The notes under the pieces are model-generated. The model saw only the letters and a list, made by a program, of their open reading frames with translations, was not told the DNA's origin and made no database searches. Below, in pieces: positions 1 through 11,658 of a stretch of 64,000 nt of DNA (position 1 is the first letter of the stretch; the number at the start of each line of letters is the position of its first letter). The stretch covers positions 193,870-257,869 of the forward strand of contig JAKZHN010000010.1 of the NCBI GenBank assembly GCA_037179335.1, written 5' to 3'. The translations under genes and the position numbers were made by a program. This DNA comes from Cyclaneusma minus (Eukaryota > Ascomycota > Leotiomycetes > Marthamycetales > Marthamycetaceae).

Positions 1-970
1 CAGTCGTAGGAGTTGTCCCTGGAAGTTCGCATTAGATAATAATTGCAAGGGCGGTTCAAAAGTCTACGCACCAGTTTGCGCTGTGGACAAGCTTTCCTTT
101 GAAGTCGTTCAGCCCGGCAATCGAGGGCCACTTCCACTTGCTGGTAAGTGAGGTCAGCAATTCGAACTGTCAAGTTATAAGTGCAAGTTCGGCGTACTTC
201 AAGAATCCTGTGCCGTTGATGAGGATGTCCGCTTCATCGTCTTTCACTTCTCCATTCACATTGACCTTAATCTTCCACTTTCCTGCATCATCATCCCAGA
301 TGCTTTCAATGAGCTTCGAATTCAAGGAAACATGCTTGAGCAGGTTCCACTTCTCTGCCGTTTTCTTGATATAGGCGTGAATCTCAGGTTGTCCAACATA
401 GAACTTCGACCAGTTCGGGTTCGGTTCGAAAAGGAAAGTGTAGCCGTCTAATTCCTACAAGTCAGATACGCTGAAACCTTGTCGCATCTTACTGCTAAGT
501 ACTCACGAGATGGGATATCACTGCCAAATAGTCAGCATGTGCGAACCTAAACTCAGTGTAACCATGAGACGACGAGGATGACCTTACCAAGCTGCGCCGG
601 GGTATGTGTTTTCGAACCACGTTCCACCAACGTCGCTGTTCTTTTCATAGATCTGCAGATCGATCACATCCTCCAACTTCTTTTCGTGTTGGATCTTGTG
701 AGCAAATGTGAGGCCCGAGTAGCCGGCGCCGACTACCACAACACGCAGCTTTCTCTGGGTGTACGCAGGCTGTTCCCAGATGCGGAATCCAGATTTGGGA
801 TTAGCGTGACCATTGCCGTTCAATTCACCGTTTCCAGTGGTGCCATTGGAGTGACCATTTCCGTTGATGCCATTGGAGTGGCCGTTCGTAACATCGGATA
901 CGCCATTGGCGGAACCATTGGCCGGAATCTCCTCGAGCGACGGCGACATGCTTGCGGGATAAGGATACAC
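1..970 (-). CDS. FAD/NADPH-dependent flavin monooxygenase (Baeyer-Villiger type), 3' end beyond window
   Basis: Class B flavoprotein monooxygenase, expected to insert oxygen into a ketone or other small substrate using NADPH and O2. Exons read on the minus strand: 970-588, 520-507, 448-198, 140-72 and 18-1, continuing off the left edge. The Rossmann FAD motif VVVGAGYSG is seen near residue 80, followed by DVGGTW and NTYPGAACDIPSH, the usual signature after the FAD loop, then SKFYVGQPEIHAYI and HSANWDNSYDW. The second exon is only 14 nt and is needed to complete the conserved CDIPSH stretch. The first 60 residues are an Asn/Gly-rich tract built from NGHSNG-like units, unrelated to the enzyme fold. 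A second Met at residue 8 is an alternative start. The substrate cannot be told from the sequence. The fold is certain; the exact family (BVMO versus other FMO) less so. Confidence 0.9.
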
Positions 971-2135
971 AAGCTAGATATGCAAGGCAGGTGGGCAGGT
1001 GTGAATAATGCAGAGATCGGACGGCGCAGAAGAAGAAGCAAATCAGCTTGGTCGGTATTTATTTACAGGAAATAGCGGGGGAGAGGAGATCAATGCAGCC
1101 GACATCCAGTGCCACGGGGGTGGGGATCCAGACTGCTGGCGCTGGTAGCAGGTACATTGTTACCACGAGATTTGCCCCTTATCCACATACTTGTTATCGA
1201 AGATTGTGGCTTACATGGCATTGGCTGGAGATGAGTGATCTGCAGACTCTGGCTCGATCGTATGAGAGATGGTCCATGACATGGTAAGGAGTACCTTGAC
1301 GGAACATATACGGCGCTTCGCTCGCTATTTCCATGGGAAATCTTGAGGGATGTTGGAAATTAACCGGTTTAGTAATAGAAAGCCGATGGCTTGTGTAGGC
1401 AGCTCAGTGAACCAGTTCTGGGACTTTTGTGCGGCATATGAATATGATGGACCTCATGCCTGAAACATGGAGCTGGCGAGCGGCGAGCCGTTCGGACAGA
1501 TTATGATGTGCTTTTAGCAGAGCTTAGAGCGCTTGCTCGCCGGTGCACTGCCAGCTGGATGGCTGGGTTTTGGAGATGTACATGTACATGACTGACTACT
1601 ACTGTAGTAACAAGAGTAGAAACGGGGCTATGGAAGAATTAGTTATGTACCGATGACGGTCGAAAAGTGGAACGACGAGGACGCGGAATTTGGAAGCGCT
1701 ATCAAGACTCAAGAGTAAGTACCCAGTGACTCCACAATCCAACAGTCAACCAGGGCAAGGATTAGGCAAGGGTTTAAACTGTCCTCGCGGAGGTGAGGTC
1801 CCCTATTTGTCTCTAGACTTTTTAAGTAATGTTAGCATGCTGTTTTGAAAATGGAGGCACGACTGCTGTTGTTAAAATGAAAGCAAACAGTTCCCTCTGA
1901 CAGTGCTATTGTGGCCCTAGGCCATTTAATATATTGGGGTAAGGTTGATCACCACTTGGTGTCAAAATAATAACTCCTGTCTAGTCCAGGGACTCTGAAT
2001 TCCCAATCAAGCAAGTCTCGGCTCTGCTGCCTCTACCAATAGGATGTCGAGACACGATCCACAGTCGATCACTTCGGGGACTGGGAGTAGTCTGCGCTCT
2101 GTCGCGGCCCGGGGCTGGCAGCATCTAATTCAATG

Positions 2136-2223
2136 TTGAGGACTTCGTAAACTGCGCCGCTCTCTCCCTACCCCTTTCTAGGAAAGGAGTTTGGAAAGAG
2201 GGCGTAGTTCACGAAGTCCTCAA
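2136..2223. repeat. 88-bp near-perfect foldback (inverted repeat with almost no loop)
   Basis: The left arm starts TTGAGGACTTCGTAAACT and the right arm ends with its near reverse complement, AGTTCACGAAGTCCTCAA. The outer 22 bases pair with two transition mismatches. The inner CT-rich/AG-rich parts continue to pair, with one bulge and several mismatches, up to a centre at about 2179/2180. There is no protein coding in it. It could be a foldback MITE remnant or a cruciform-forming palindrome. Confidence 0.75.
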
Positions 2224-4186
2224 TTATCCCGGACCAATAGTAGCATTGACACTGACGTCTTCAGCACCAGGCCTATTTGTACAGTGTGGCAGCGCAGTGT
2301 TGATAGCATCTTGGCGGATGGTGGCGATGGAGATTTTGAGAAGCCAATGCTGATTGCATTATTATTGAGTGCATGTGGAGGGACATAATGTTCAAATGTT
2401 GCGTGCCGTTGGCTGGGGTCCATGAAGGGTCGGCAGTGGAGAGAGTGGTGAGACGCCTGGCGGGAGCTGGCAGCCGCGCACGGCTTTTTCCCTAGCGGCC
2501 CGCAGTCTTGGCTCCCGACCCACTCTTCTTCAGCTCCAGCCCAATTGGCAATATCAATGTGTCAAATGTCTCGGTCCGTCCCACACTGGCACTACTGCTT
2601 CCCCTGGCCCGAACCCTCTGCCGGCCACCAACGACCGTCTCCTTTTGCCCAAGAACTGTTGAACCGTGGACCTCAGCTCCAGCATTATTACTCAGTACTC
2701 TACAGTGGCAGTGCGCCCCCTAAACATGTGGGGCCTTGCCGGATCAGCGTGTCTGATATTCGGAGCGATCCTCAGATCAATGCCATCATGCCACCTATAC
2801 CGCCGGGTGCGTCGGAATTGGAAAGACAATTATTATTTGTAAGTGTCAACTGTGGAAATTCCAACAACATTGAAGACCCTCTCAACACCCAGGCCGGCCT
2901 GTCAATTCCATTCTCGGGATCTTTCTGAAACCTCTTGCTTTTGCGGGTCTCGGATCGGGATAGGAGACGCCACATAGTCACGCTTCGGGCTTGCGATTGA
3001 CAGCAGAGGTCTCGCCCTCCATATGACTCCTTGGTTTCCAACCTGTCTTTTTCTTTATCGTCGTTTGCTTGCTGTTTGTGATGCCAACCATGCTGGTCTC
3101 GACACCCAGTCCGAAATGGCATTGAAGATGCCTTTATATGTGTTTCTCGGGGCGCTGTCTCGTGTCTATACGGGTACGCCCTTACTATTATGTATTATTT
3201 TGTTCCATGCCCTGCCAATCTAGTCCGAGCAAGCATCGGGGAAAAGACTAGTGCTTCTTCACCCCTGGTTCTCCATGGACTAAACAGTACAGATCCTCAT
3301 ACGCCCCATCTTTCTGATCCAAATTTTGTGAGCGCCCCAAATACCAGGCATCTCACGAGCCCCTGGCAGGGCAAGCAGAGATGCAGCCCTCGCCCTCGAG
3401 GCGCTCGAGGCTGGACCCGTGTCGGACGGGTACCCTTCGACAGAGGGAGAAACCAGGGGGGATGTCTCCAAATCTATGAGCAGAAGTCACCACTTTTGTC
3501 ATCTTCTCGTTTTTGAAAGCAGTCGAGAACTATGTGGCCTTGTAAAGTTGTCTTGTCGTGTGCCGACTGGAGAGGACGTTGTATGTATGGGGACATATCC
3601 AATCATGGAATGTGTGGGGGTTCAATTAGAGGACGTACCGGGATCTCTCCCCGGACAAAAGCTTGGCCTGGACGTGCGTGAGGTGAACACTAGTACCAGC
3701 GCAACCGCATTTGAGGTCCTGGTCAGTGGTCACTGCTCCCTTTTCCTTCACGATTTACGAGAAATAGACCAATCAAGTGGGCTGCGGAACGTCCTCCTGC
3801 TTCCACCCGTTGGCCCGGAACGACGTATTCTCATCTTAATACTAGGGCCCGGTTTGATTATTACACATCGCACCGCTGACGGGTTGAAGGGCTTTCACGG
3901 TGACGTTCGTTGCTCATATCTGAATTGGGACTCGACAGATCGCATTCCTGTTCTTCGAGAACAAAAGGAGTACGAACTTGACGTTTCAGGTCGCGGGGAC
4001 GACGTTTCCCGTCGATATCATTGCCTAAAAGCGAGTTGAGATCAGCACTACCCTGCTGCCGGACACGCCTCACGGGTGTCTTTTTGGATATCTGGGTGTG
4101 AGGCCAAGCGGCTGGGGCCCCAGGCTGTGGAAGGTCTTCTGAAGCTTGTTGTTAATATCCGGCTTTTTTATGATCGACCCGACTCC

Positions 4187-4193
4187 TTATAAG
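4187..4193 (+). promoter_or_regulatory. TATA-like box of the rhodopsin-domain gene
   Basis: TTATAAG lies 165 bp before the ATG at 4352, in a pyrimidine-rich stretch, the usual arrangement for a fungal core promoter. No transcript data are available, so this rests on position and sequence only. Confidence 0.4.
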
Positions 4194-4351
4194 TCCGTCC
4201 CCGATCCATTTTCATCTGGCAGACACTTCCCTGGCGACACACTACGACTCTCTTTCACAATCATCCGCGACTAGCGACGAGTACAAGAGGTCGTTGTCTT
4301 TGAGGTCAGCGACAGACATCGATAGCTTGGCTCATTCGCACGGAAATCAAA

Positions 4352-5947
4352 ATGTCTTCGACCGGTGTCTTCGGCACGCCGCCTTCGGGGGTGAATCTGA
4401 GCGAGACGCAAAACTCAAGCATCACCAGCGCTGTGGTAGCATTGATGGTGATTGGAACTATCGCTGTTGTACTCAGAGTGATAGCACGAACCATGCAAAG
4501 GGGCATCGGCCTTGCTCTGGATGACTACCTTGTAATTCTGGGACTCGTGAGTTCTTCTGTCTTCGAGCATCCGAGCTTCTTTAGTTAACCGTATCTAGGT
4601 ATTTGCACATGGCACAGCGACTTGCTGTCTCGTCAGTACGAACCCCTATACCATTATTCAGCATCTATAGGACCTCACTAACTGAGTTCCAAGGTCTGAA
4701 ATATGGAGGTGGTAAACACTTGTGGGTATTGACCGCACAGGAGTTCACAACCATCTGGAAGGTAAGCAATCTGAACATGCAAACTCGAACGTGAAAACAA
4801 GGCTAACCGTATAATGCTGCAGATTCTTTTTGCGTATGTCATGATCTACGCCACTGCAGTCAGTTTTACGAAGTGCTCTATCGTAATGTTCTACCGACGG
4901 ATCTTTGGCATCACCTGGTCTCTCTGGATCTGTCTCTTCTTGGTCTGGAGCTACTGGTTCACAATCATTGTAACCATTTGCACTAGCTGTCAGCCATTGG
5001 AGTACTTCTGGACCCAGTACACTACTGTTGGCGCTGAGGGTCACTGTATCGACGTACCGCTTTTCTTCTTCGCCAACGGTATCTGGGCTATGCTGGTGGA
5101 CGTAATCATTCTATGTGTCCCTGTGCCAATTGGTAAGTATCAGCCGTTCACACCCGTACCATGTCGACTCTTCCAAGATGGACCGCATCAGATATTGCCA
5201 GTCAGCTAACAGTTGGTCCTAGTATACGGCTTAAACATGCCCAAAAAACAAAAGAGCGCCGTGGTTGGAATCCTGCTCCTCGGCAGCTTGTGAGTTTCCC
5301 CGTTCTCCTTCTGATAACTCCACGATTCACATTCGCACTTCATTCCACTCCATATTTGCACCCAGCTAATCATCCCCATGTTTAGTGTCTGCATTGCGAG
5401 TATCGTTCGCATCATATCGATCCACACGCTGATGAACGAGACCGACCTCACATGGGCCATGGCGGGCGTCTTCATCTGGTCCTGCTGCGAGCCCTTCATC
5501 GGTATCGTGTGCGCCTGCCTTCCCACCTTGGCACCTCTTCTCCGTCGCTGGTGGACACAAAAGCGCGGCAGCGGCCGCAATGGCTCCACCGGCACACCCT
5601 TGCCCTCTGGTGCCCGCAGTGGATTCAACAATGGCAGCAAACAGCTCTCCGATTTCTCCATCGTCGATAACACTCCAGGCGGGGGGGCTGGGGGTTTCAG
5701 GAAGGATAAACGAGAGTGGAAGCGGTTGCACGAGCAGCCAAAATTGAGGAATGATGACGAGGTGGAGTTGACGAATGAAATTAGCGGACCCGACGCAAGC
5801 TTCAGGACGAAGACAAGTGATGAGGAAGGGTCGGGGAGTGGGGACTTCGCGATGACGGACATTCATGTCAAGAAGGATGTTTCTTGGGTGAGTGCGCAGA
5901 TGGTGGATGATGATTATCGAGAAAAGAGTGGTGGGAGGCACTCATGA
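4352..5947 (+). CDS. fungal rhodopsin-domain integral membrane protein (PTH11-/SAT4-like)
   Basis: A 412-residue plasma-membrane-type protein with seven predicted hydrophobic helices, of the large fungal family often annotated as integral membrane protein or PTH11-like GPCR; ligand and signalling role are unknown. Exons: 4352-4546, 4599-4635, 4694-4761, 4823-5132, 5223-5289 and 5386-5947, with phases that join without a stop. Family landmarks visible are VLRVIAR plus DDYLVILGL near the end of helix 2, KYGGGKHLW before helix 3, a Cys-rich CTSCQPLEYFW loop, GHCID, and the TDLTWAMAGVFIWSCCEPFIG run at helix 7. The last 120 residues are a hydrophilic cytosolic tail rich in Ser, Gly and Asp. The first exon ends in phase 0 and the start ATG has an acceptable context (AAAATGTC). 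Exon 2 is only 37 nt, so that join is the least certain part. Confidence 0.88.
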
Positions 5948-7287
5948 GCTGGAGTGTAGGCATTTGATGTGATGATGGAGCTGGGTACACGGGACCACAT
6001 GCATGCAAATGCAGTCCGCATGCAAATGGACAGGCAAAAGGCTTTGGACATGGGGGTTTGCGGTTTTGAATCGGATATCGGGAATGAGGGGAGTTCAAAA
6101 AGACTAATATCCAACTACTAGTACTGGCGCGATTGATGGAAGATGCATTTACTTGTACCTACCTACCTTAGCTAATTTAGTGCCAAGAGCGAGGATCTTG
6201 GGAGAGACTACAGAATTGTAATATAGAGTGGATCAAACAGAGACGCGATTCTTGGGGAAAAGCCTAGTCTCTGCGCAATAACGGTGACCGGTGGATCTGT
6301 GGGGTGACGACGGCATGCATTCGAGCAGTCCCTTGCCCAAATTCACCTTAGGCGCAAGTTCACCTTGAGCGCAAGTTCATCTTCACATGAAGTAACTTTA
6401 CATCGACCGAGTTCACCTCGAGCGTATATTTATCTCAAGCGCAATTTCACCTCAAGCCCTCGTTCACCTTTACAATAGGCAACTTCAATTTGGCCAAGTT
6501 CACGTCGTGCGCAAATTTAGTAATTTACCTCGAGCGCAACTTCACCTCGGGAGCGCAAGTTCACGTGCACAAGTTCACATCGAGGAACTGCGTGGGATGT
6601 GCACGTGGCACAGCACGTGAGGGCTGAGGGAGATTCATGCCTTGCGTGGCCAGGCAGCCGCAGCAGTCGGCCCGGCGATCCCAAACCTTCTGCAAGCCAT
6701 CGCCATTGTTTGTCACGAAAGTTTCTCGACCCGGGAGGCACGGAAAGTGCACACCAACAAGTCGAGCTGGGGCGGCGCAGCGCTGTTCAAGGCTTTGATG
6801 TCAACCTACTTTCAGTTAATTCGAGTACGAGAATTCGCTTCCTTGGGACGTTGCAACAAGCGTGAGCTAGTGCCAACGCTCTGGCTCATGGCTCATGGCC
6901 ACCACGCGAAACCAACGTCGTACATGCAGCGCACCACCGTCACTTCCGTCTACCGAGACAGACTCAATTCACTCGGAGCCATGGCCGGACCAGATGTCCC
7001 TTGCTCCTCCCCAGAGGCTGGTGCTAGTGCTCGGCGGCGTCTGGAGGAAGCTGCACACCCAGCCCAAGTACAGTAGGTCCCATTAGCCGTATCCGGTAGG
7101 TTCATGTTGCAATGCTAATTTCAAAGATATCAAGTGTTCCTTGCTCAAATGCTCCTTCTCACTAACTTTTTCTGCCTCTATCTCAACCGCTGTACTTAAG
7201 CCTCGAACTACCCGCCATTCTTCTCAACTCACCTTTTCGTCGTCTTCTTCGTCCCATTCGTACACAATACTCGCTACTACTCCCAAA
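5948..7287. other. intergenic region with minisatellite, 1.3 kb
   Basis: Between two genes on the plus strand. It holds the 17-bp degenerate repeat array at about 6340-6590 and a pyrimidine-rich leader before the carboxypeptidase. ORFs here show no recognisable protein. Confidence 0.5.
6340..6590. repeat. degenerate 17-bp tandem repeat (unit near AGTTCACCTCGAGCGCA)
   Basis: About 14 imperfect units follow one another. Clear ones begin at 6340, 6357, 6374, 6410, 6427, 6444 and 6497. The core TTCACCT[CT]GAGCGCA recurs, with some units interrupted or extended by 2-8 bases. It lies outside any gene model, upstream of the carboxypeptidase. Confidence 0.8.
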
Positions 7288-9072
7288 ATGCGTCTCTTGG
7301 CTGTTCTGACGGCCCTGACGCCTCTCATTGCTACTGGATCTGCCATTCTATCCAATCCCCATCATCTAGCAAAGCATGCGCTGCCAGCAAAACCTGTCCG
7401 TCGGCAGCCTGCTGCTCCTCCGGTCAAAGCCCGAGCAGCGCCATCTTTTCTGAGCGATAAATCCAAGAGTAGCTTCACTCCATCTCTGACTCGTCACCGG
7501 CTAGAACTTACGCTTCATAGGATTCGCTGTGAGCGGGACCGCCCTTCCGCAGATCGACTTCGATGTGGGAGAGTCTTATGCCGGAACCTTGCCCATCAGT
7601 GACGATCCCGATGACCCCAACCAACTGTTCTTTTGGTTTTTCCCGTCGACCAACCCCAATGCCACCAACGAGATCGCCATCTGGCTGAACGGAGGGCCAG
7701 GCTGCAGTTCTTTGGTTGGCTTCTTTCAAGGTAGCTTTACCCCCTAGACTTTCACACATTCTCGGCTAACCTTTCAGAAAACGGTCCTGTGCTTTGGCAA
7801 CCAGGCACTTACGAGCCAACCCCTAACCCGTATTCCTACACGAATTTGACCAACTATGTCTGGATTGATCAACCTGTCGGCGTCGGTCTCTCTCCGGGAA
7901 ACATTACTGTCAACGATGAGATTGACGTTAGCAATCACTTCAATGGCTTCTGGAAGAACTTCATAGATACCTTCAGCATGGAAGGCTTCGATGTCTACAT
8001 CACGGGCGAGAGTTACGCGGGACAGTACATTCCTTACATCGCCGAGAACATGATTCAGAGGAATGACTCCACCTACTATAACCTCAAAGGTATCCAGATC
8101 AACGACCCGTCCATCAACGACGACGTAGTCCTGATAACAGGTGAGAAAACGCCCCCCTATTATCTTGGAGGGCAGCTACTAACGGATGCAGTTCCCATCA
8201 CTCCGGCTCTCCAATACTACAACAACATATTCAACCTCAACGACACCTTTATGACGGAAATCCAGTACCGAGCGAAAGAGTGCGGATACACCGAATTCTT
8301 CGACACGTACACGACTTCTTTCCCGCCGCCAGGACCGATTCCCTTCCCTGGTAACGCCACCGACGAAGAATGCATTTACCTCCAGTACGATATCTGGCAA
8401 GCAGCTACCTATACGAATCCATGCTTCAACATTTATCACTTGACGGATTACTGTCCTTTTCTATGGAACGAGCTCGGTTTTCCATCCCTCGGCCTTGGCC
8501 CAAACAACTACTTCAATGACAGCACCGTCCAAGCCGTTCTCCATGCACCGGCCAAGGACTTCACAGAATGCTCTAGCCCTCCCGGACTCTTCCCGCCGAA
8601 CCGCAGCGACCCATCGCCACCAAGCTCACTCGGGCCCCTACCGCACGTCATAGAAGCGACCGGAAATGTGCTCATTGGCCACGGCCTCCTTGACTTCTTG
8701 CTTTTTGCCAACGGAACACTCATCAGCATCCAGAACATGACCTGGAACGGCCTGCAAGGATTCCAGACGGCGCCCAGCAACACTTCGAATTTCTTCGTAC
8801 CCTATCACCCTGGGTTGGAAGAGATTGTTGAAGGGGAGGTGAGCGTGGCAACGCAGATCGCGGGTGCGGGCTTGATGGGCACGACGCATACTGAGCGGGG
8901 ACTTACATACTGCACTGTTGCGCAGTCTGGTCACGAGATCCCTCAATATGTACCGGGAGCAGCCTACAGGCATCTGGAGTTTTTGCTGGGCAGGATTGAT
9001 AGCCTCGAGCAGATGGGTGATTTCACCACGCAGCCGGGGAATTTCATGGGAAGACGCCATAATGGCCATTGA
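7288..9072 (+). CDS. secreted serine carboxypeptidase (peptidase family S10)
   Basis: A 544-residue secreted exopeptidase that removes C-terminal amino acids in the acidic vacuole-like or extracellular environment. Exons: 7288-7468, 7521-7730, 7778-8140 and 8192-9072. The signal peptide is about residues 1-19 (MRLLAVLTALTPLIATGSA). S10 hallmarks are in order: DVGESYAG; WLNGGPGCSSL (oxyanion region); WIDQPVGVGLS; the nucleophile Ser209 in GESYAG; the acid Asp419 in GLLDF; and His499 in SGHEIPQY. Many Asn-X-Ser/Thr sites suggest glycosylation. The third intron (8141-8191) is 51 nt, has no in-frame stop and contains a good CTAAC branch site; its retention would add 17 residues. I chose the start at 7288 because it begins the signal peptide; the open frame extends upstream to 7141 without one. 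Confidence 0.95.
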
Positions 9073-9959
9073 AGAATTACTCAAGCGATTGAAAATGGAT
9101 GAATCGAGGCTTTGAATTGCTAGGCGACTACGTGGCGGAGCGCTGAGTACATGTACTCGGGGATACATCCAGAGTCGCAACAAGCGCTTGTGCTACATGA
9201 AGAGGAGGAGACAACGACGGAACACCCCGCTTTCTAGACTAGGAACTTGAGCTTTAGTCTAACGGTAATGATAATACAAAATGCTCGCACAAAGCCCAGA
9301 CTTTCTTTCTGAGCCCAGATTTCCTTTTGACGTCTCTTCTTTCCAAAATGCCCGAACGATCAAGATACGAGGAGGGCACAAGTCCTCAATTACTCGGTTG
9401 GAGTTCGAGTTCGAGTCCAAAAAGAAAGTTGTGCAGCGGGTTCAGACATGGCCATTGGGGTCATTGGAGCCACATACTTACATACATGTAAAGACGGCCC
9501 CACCAGCCCCATACTGCCGGCCCCGAGCAGCTTCAGGAGAAAGCCAAATTTTAAGCTTGTCGGCGTCGTTCGCCGCTGCCGCTTCAGCTCGGCTGTATTA
9601 ATTCGTCGGGCGAGGCAGGAGCTGCTCCGACTCGATTTTGGAAAAGGCTCCCACTTTCTTTTTCCTTTTTTCCTCTTTTTCCTCTCTGCGTGACCAAGAT
9701 TGAAACTCAAGTTGGTCGACGATTCTCCTGCCGCTCAGTACACAGGCTAACAGAACTTCGGACGAAGTACTGCCATTGGGACACGGAGAGGATCGACGCT
9801 GAAAACAGAGGTATGGAGAAATAGCACTATTTGCTTATTGTCAAGCGGCTTTTTCTCTGACTCCAGGAAAGCTAACAACCTCAGTCAACCTAGCTCACAG
9901 CCGCCTTCGCCTCAGCCCCTTTCTAGCCGCTAGCAACTACCCAGTTCTACAACCTCATC
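9073..9959. other. intergenic region, 0.9 kb
   Basis: Terminator of the carboxypeptidase and promoter of the dehydrogenase. TACATGTA palindromes occur at 9148-9155 and 9483-9490. No gene is seen. Confidence 0.5.
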
Positions 9960-11252
9960 ATGAACGGATATTCCAAGCCAATCATGAACGGTCATTCCTC
10001 AGTCTCAGACCTAGCCTCCTCCCGTCCCACAATCCTTCACATTGGCGACCCAATCAAATACAACCAGGCCCTCTACGACAGTATCCTCTCCCCATATCAT
10101 GTCATCCGTCCCAGCACGGAAGAGAGGCAACGCCCAGCTTTCCTGCAGGCCTTGCGGGACGGAAAATGGGGAGAGTTTGCTGCCATCTTGAGGCCGGAAT
10201 GGAATACAGGCGGTGAGATGGGACGATGGGACAGCGAATTGGTTGGCTTGTTGCCAGGGAGCGTGAGGGTTTTCGCGAGTGCGGGAGCTGGGTATGACTG
10301 GGCCGACGTCGACGTGCTTGCTGAGAAAGGTGAGTTTGTGACTTTGCTCAGACCTTCTCTGTTTTGTTCCGGAATTGCATTTCGATTTCTCATATTTATC
10401 TCAGAATCGTCTTACTAGCCCGTCTCCTGTCCTCTTGTTACTGCTCCTCATATACCCTCACGAAGTCATTGCAGCAAAAGTTGAAGCACATCCTCGATCT
10501 TCTTTCACCATCAACTAACACAAAACCCAGGGATTCTCTACTGCAACAGCGCGGCCGCGTCAACCGAGGCTGTTGCTGACTTCGCTCTCATTCTCATCCT
10601 TTCCACGTTCCGCAACCTGCCCTGGTGCATCCGCGCCGCTTCTTCGCTATGCCCCACCGCCTTCAGCACCTGCCATGCAACCGCCGTCCTCACAGCCCAC
10701 AACCCACGTAACCACATCCTGGGCATTATCGGCCTCGGAAACATCGGGTTCGCCGTTGCTCACAAAGCACATGTGGCCCTCGGCATGAACATCCATTATT
10801 TTGATCGGCTCCGTGAGACGCCTGAGACGGAGCAAGCGCTGAATGCCACATTTTGCCCAACTCTAGAGGAGCTGCTGGCGAAAAGTGATTGTGTAGTGCT
10901 GTGTATCCCAGGAGGCAAATGTGTTCTTACGAAGGAGATGCTGGGTTTGTGTAAAGAGGGAGCTAGGATTGTCAATGTGGCAAGAGGGGGGTTGCTGGAT
11001 GAAGAGGCGCTGGCGGAGATGATTGAGTTGGGAGGGATAAGTGCGGCGGCGCTTGATGTTCATGAGAATGAGCCCAAAGTCAATGCGAGGCTCTTGGGCA
11101 CGGGAAGGTGTTTGGTCACTTGTCACAATGCTGGTGGCACCAGGGACACGCATGTGGGCTTTGAGGAGGTGGCTATGAGAAGTGTGGTCGAGGTGCTGGA
11201 GGAAAGAACGCCGGCAACGGCGGTCAACGCGAACTTGATCAAGAAGGCTTAG
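9960..11252 (+). CDS. D-isomer-specific 2-hydroxyacid dehydrogenase (glyoxylate/hydroxypyruvate reductase-like)
   Basis: A 363-residue NAD(P)H-dependent oxidoreductase that interconverts 2-keto acids and D-2-hydroxy acids. Exons are 9960-10329 and 10531-11252; the 201-nt intron is long for this window. The nucleotide-binding motif GIIGLGNIG is seen at about residues 188-196. The catalytic set follows: Arg275 in VARGG, Glu in HENEP (about 304) and His322 in CHNAGG. The stretch ILYCNSAAASTEAVADFAL before the cofactor domain is also typical. Length and layout fit the fungal glyoxylate reductase/D-mandelate dehydrogenase-like group; the true substrate cannot be read. The N-terminus repeats MNGYSKP/IMNGHSS, a short low-complexity start. 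The model has no frameshift and all key residues are present. Confidence 0.92.
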
Positions 11253-11658
11253 AGATGCGAGGGGAGGCGGAAAAAGTTGAAACATGCCTAGATATTTGCA
11301 AGTGGCTTGATCGAGAAGGTCTAGAGATGCGTAGAAAGACAGAAAAAGTGATCTTAGGATGCGGGGATGTGTTATGTGTTATGGGAGTATCAATATCAAA
11401 AGAGATGCAGATCAAACACGAACGTAGAAATTAGAGTTGGGCAAGCTAGACTTACAAGTCAAACCGCAAGAGAACAAAACAACACAAGTTCACAACGGGC
11501 AACTTCAGAAACAGGGGGGTTAATAAAACTGTAAATTTGAGGATAAATCTTAATCTTACTTAGATAATGGCTGTTCCCATTTTCCACGGAATCTGGATGG
11601 ATCGGGATCTACCTGGGTCCTAGGCCACTCTGACCGATTCCCTCAACCAGTCCAAAAC
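11253..11658. other. intergenic region, 0.4 kb
   Basis: Between two plus-strand genes. It contains a short direct repeat: GCTTGATCGAGAAGGTCTAGAGATGCG after the stop resembles the last codons of the dehydrogenase gene (CTTGATCAAGAAGGCTTAGAGATGCG), a small tail duplication. Nothing else is seen. Confidence 0.45.

Larger units (their letters stand above)
971..4351. other. intergenic region between divergent genes, 3.4 kb
   Basis: Upstream region shared by the monooxygenase (-) and the rhodopsin-domain gene (+). I see no ORF with recognisable protein features. It holds a long foldback at 2136-2223, a TACATGTA palindrome at 1579-1586 and a TATA-like box at 4187-4193. The 620-bp open stretch at 3419-4039 opens with GTG and has no recognisable domain. 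Confidence 0.5.

Noticed and set aside
2545..2928. 127-codon open frame, plus strand
   Set aside because: No domain, overlaps other frames of similar length, and composition is not protein-like.
3419..4039. 206-codon open frame on the plus strand
   Set aside because: It opens with GTG rather than ATG, contains no recognisable motif and lies in a region without other gene signals.
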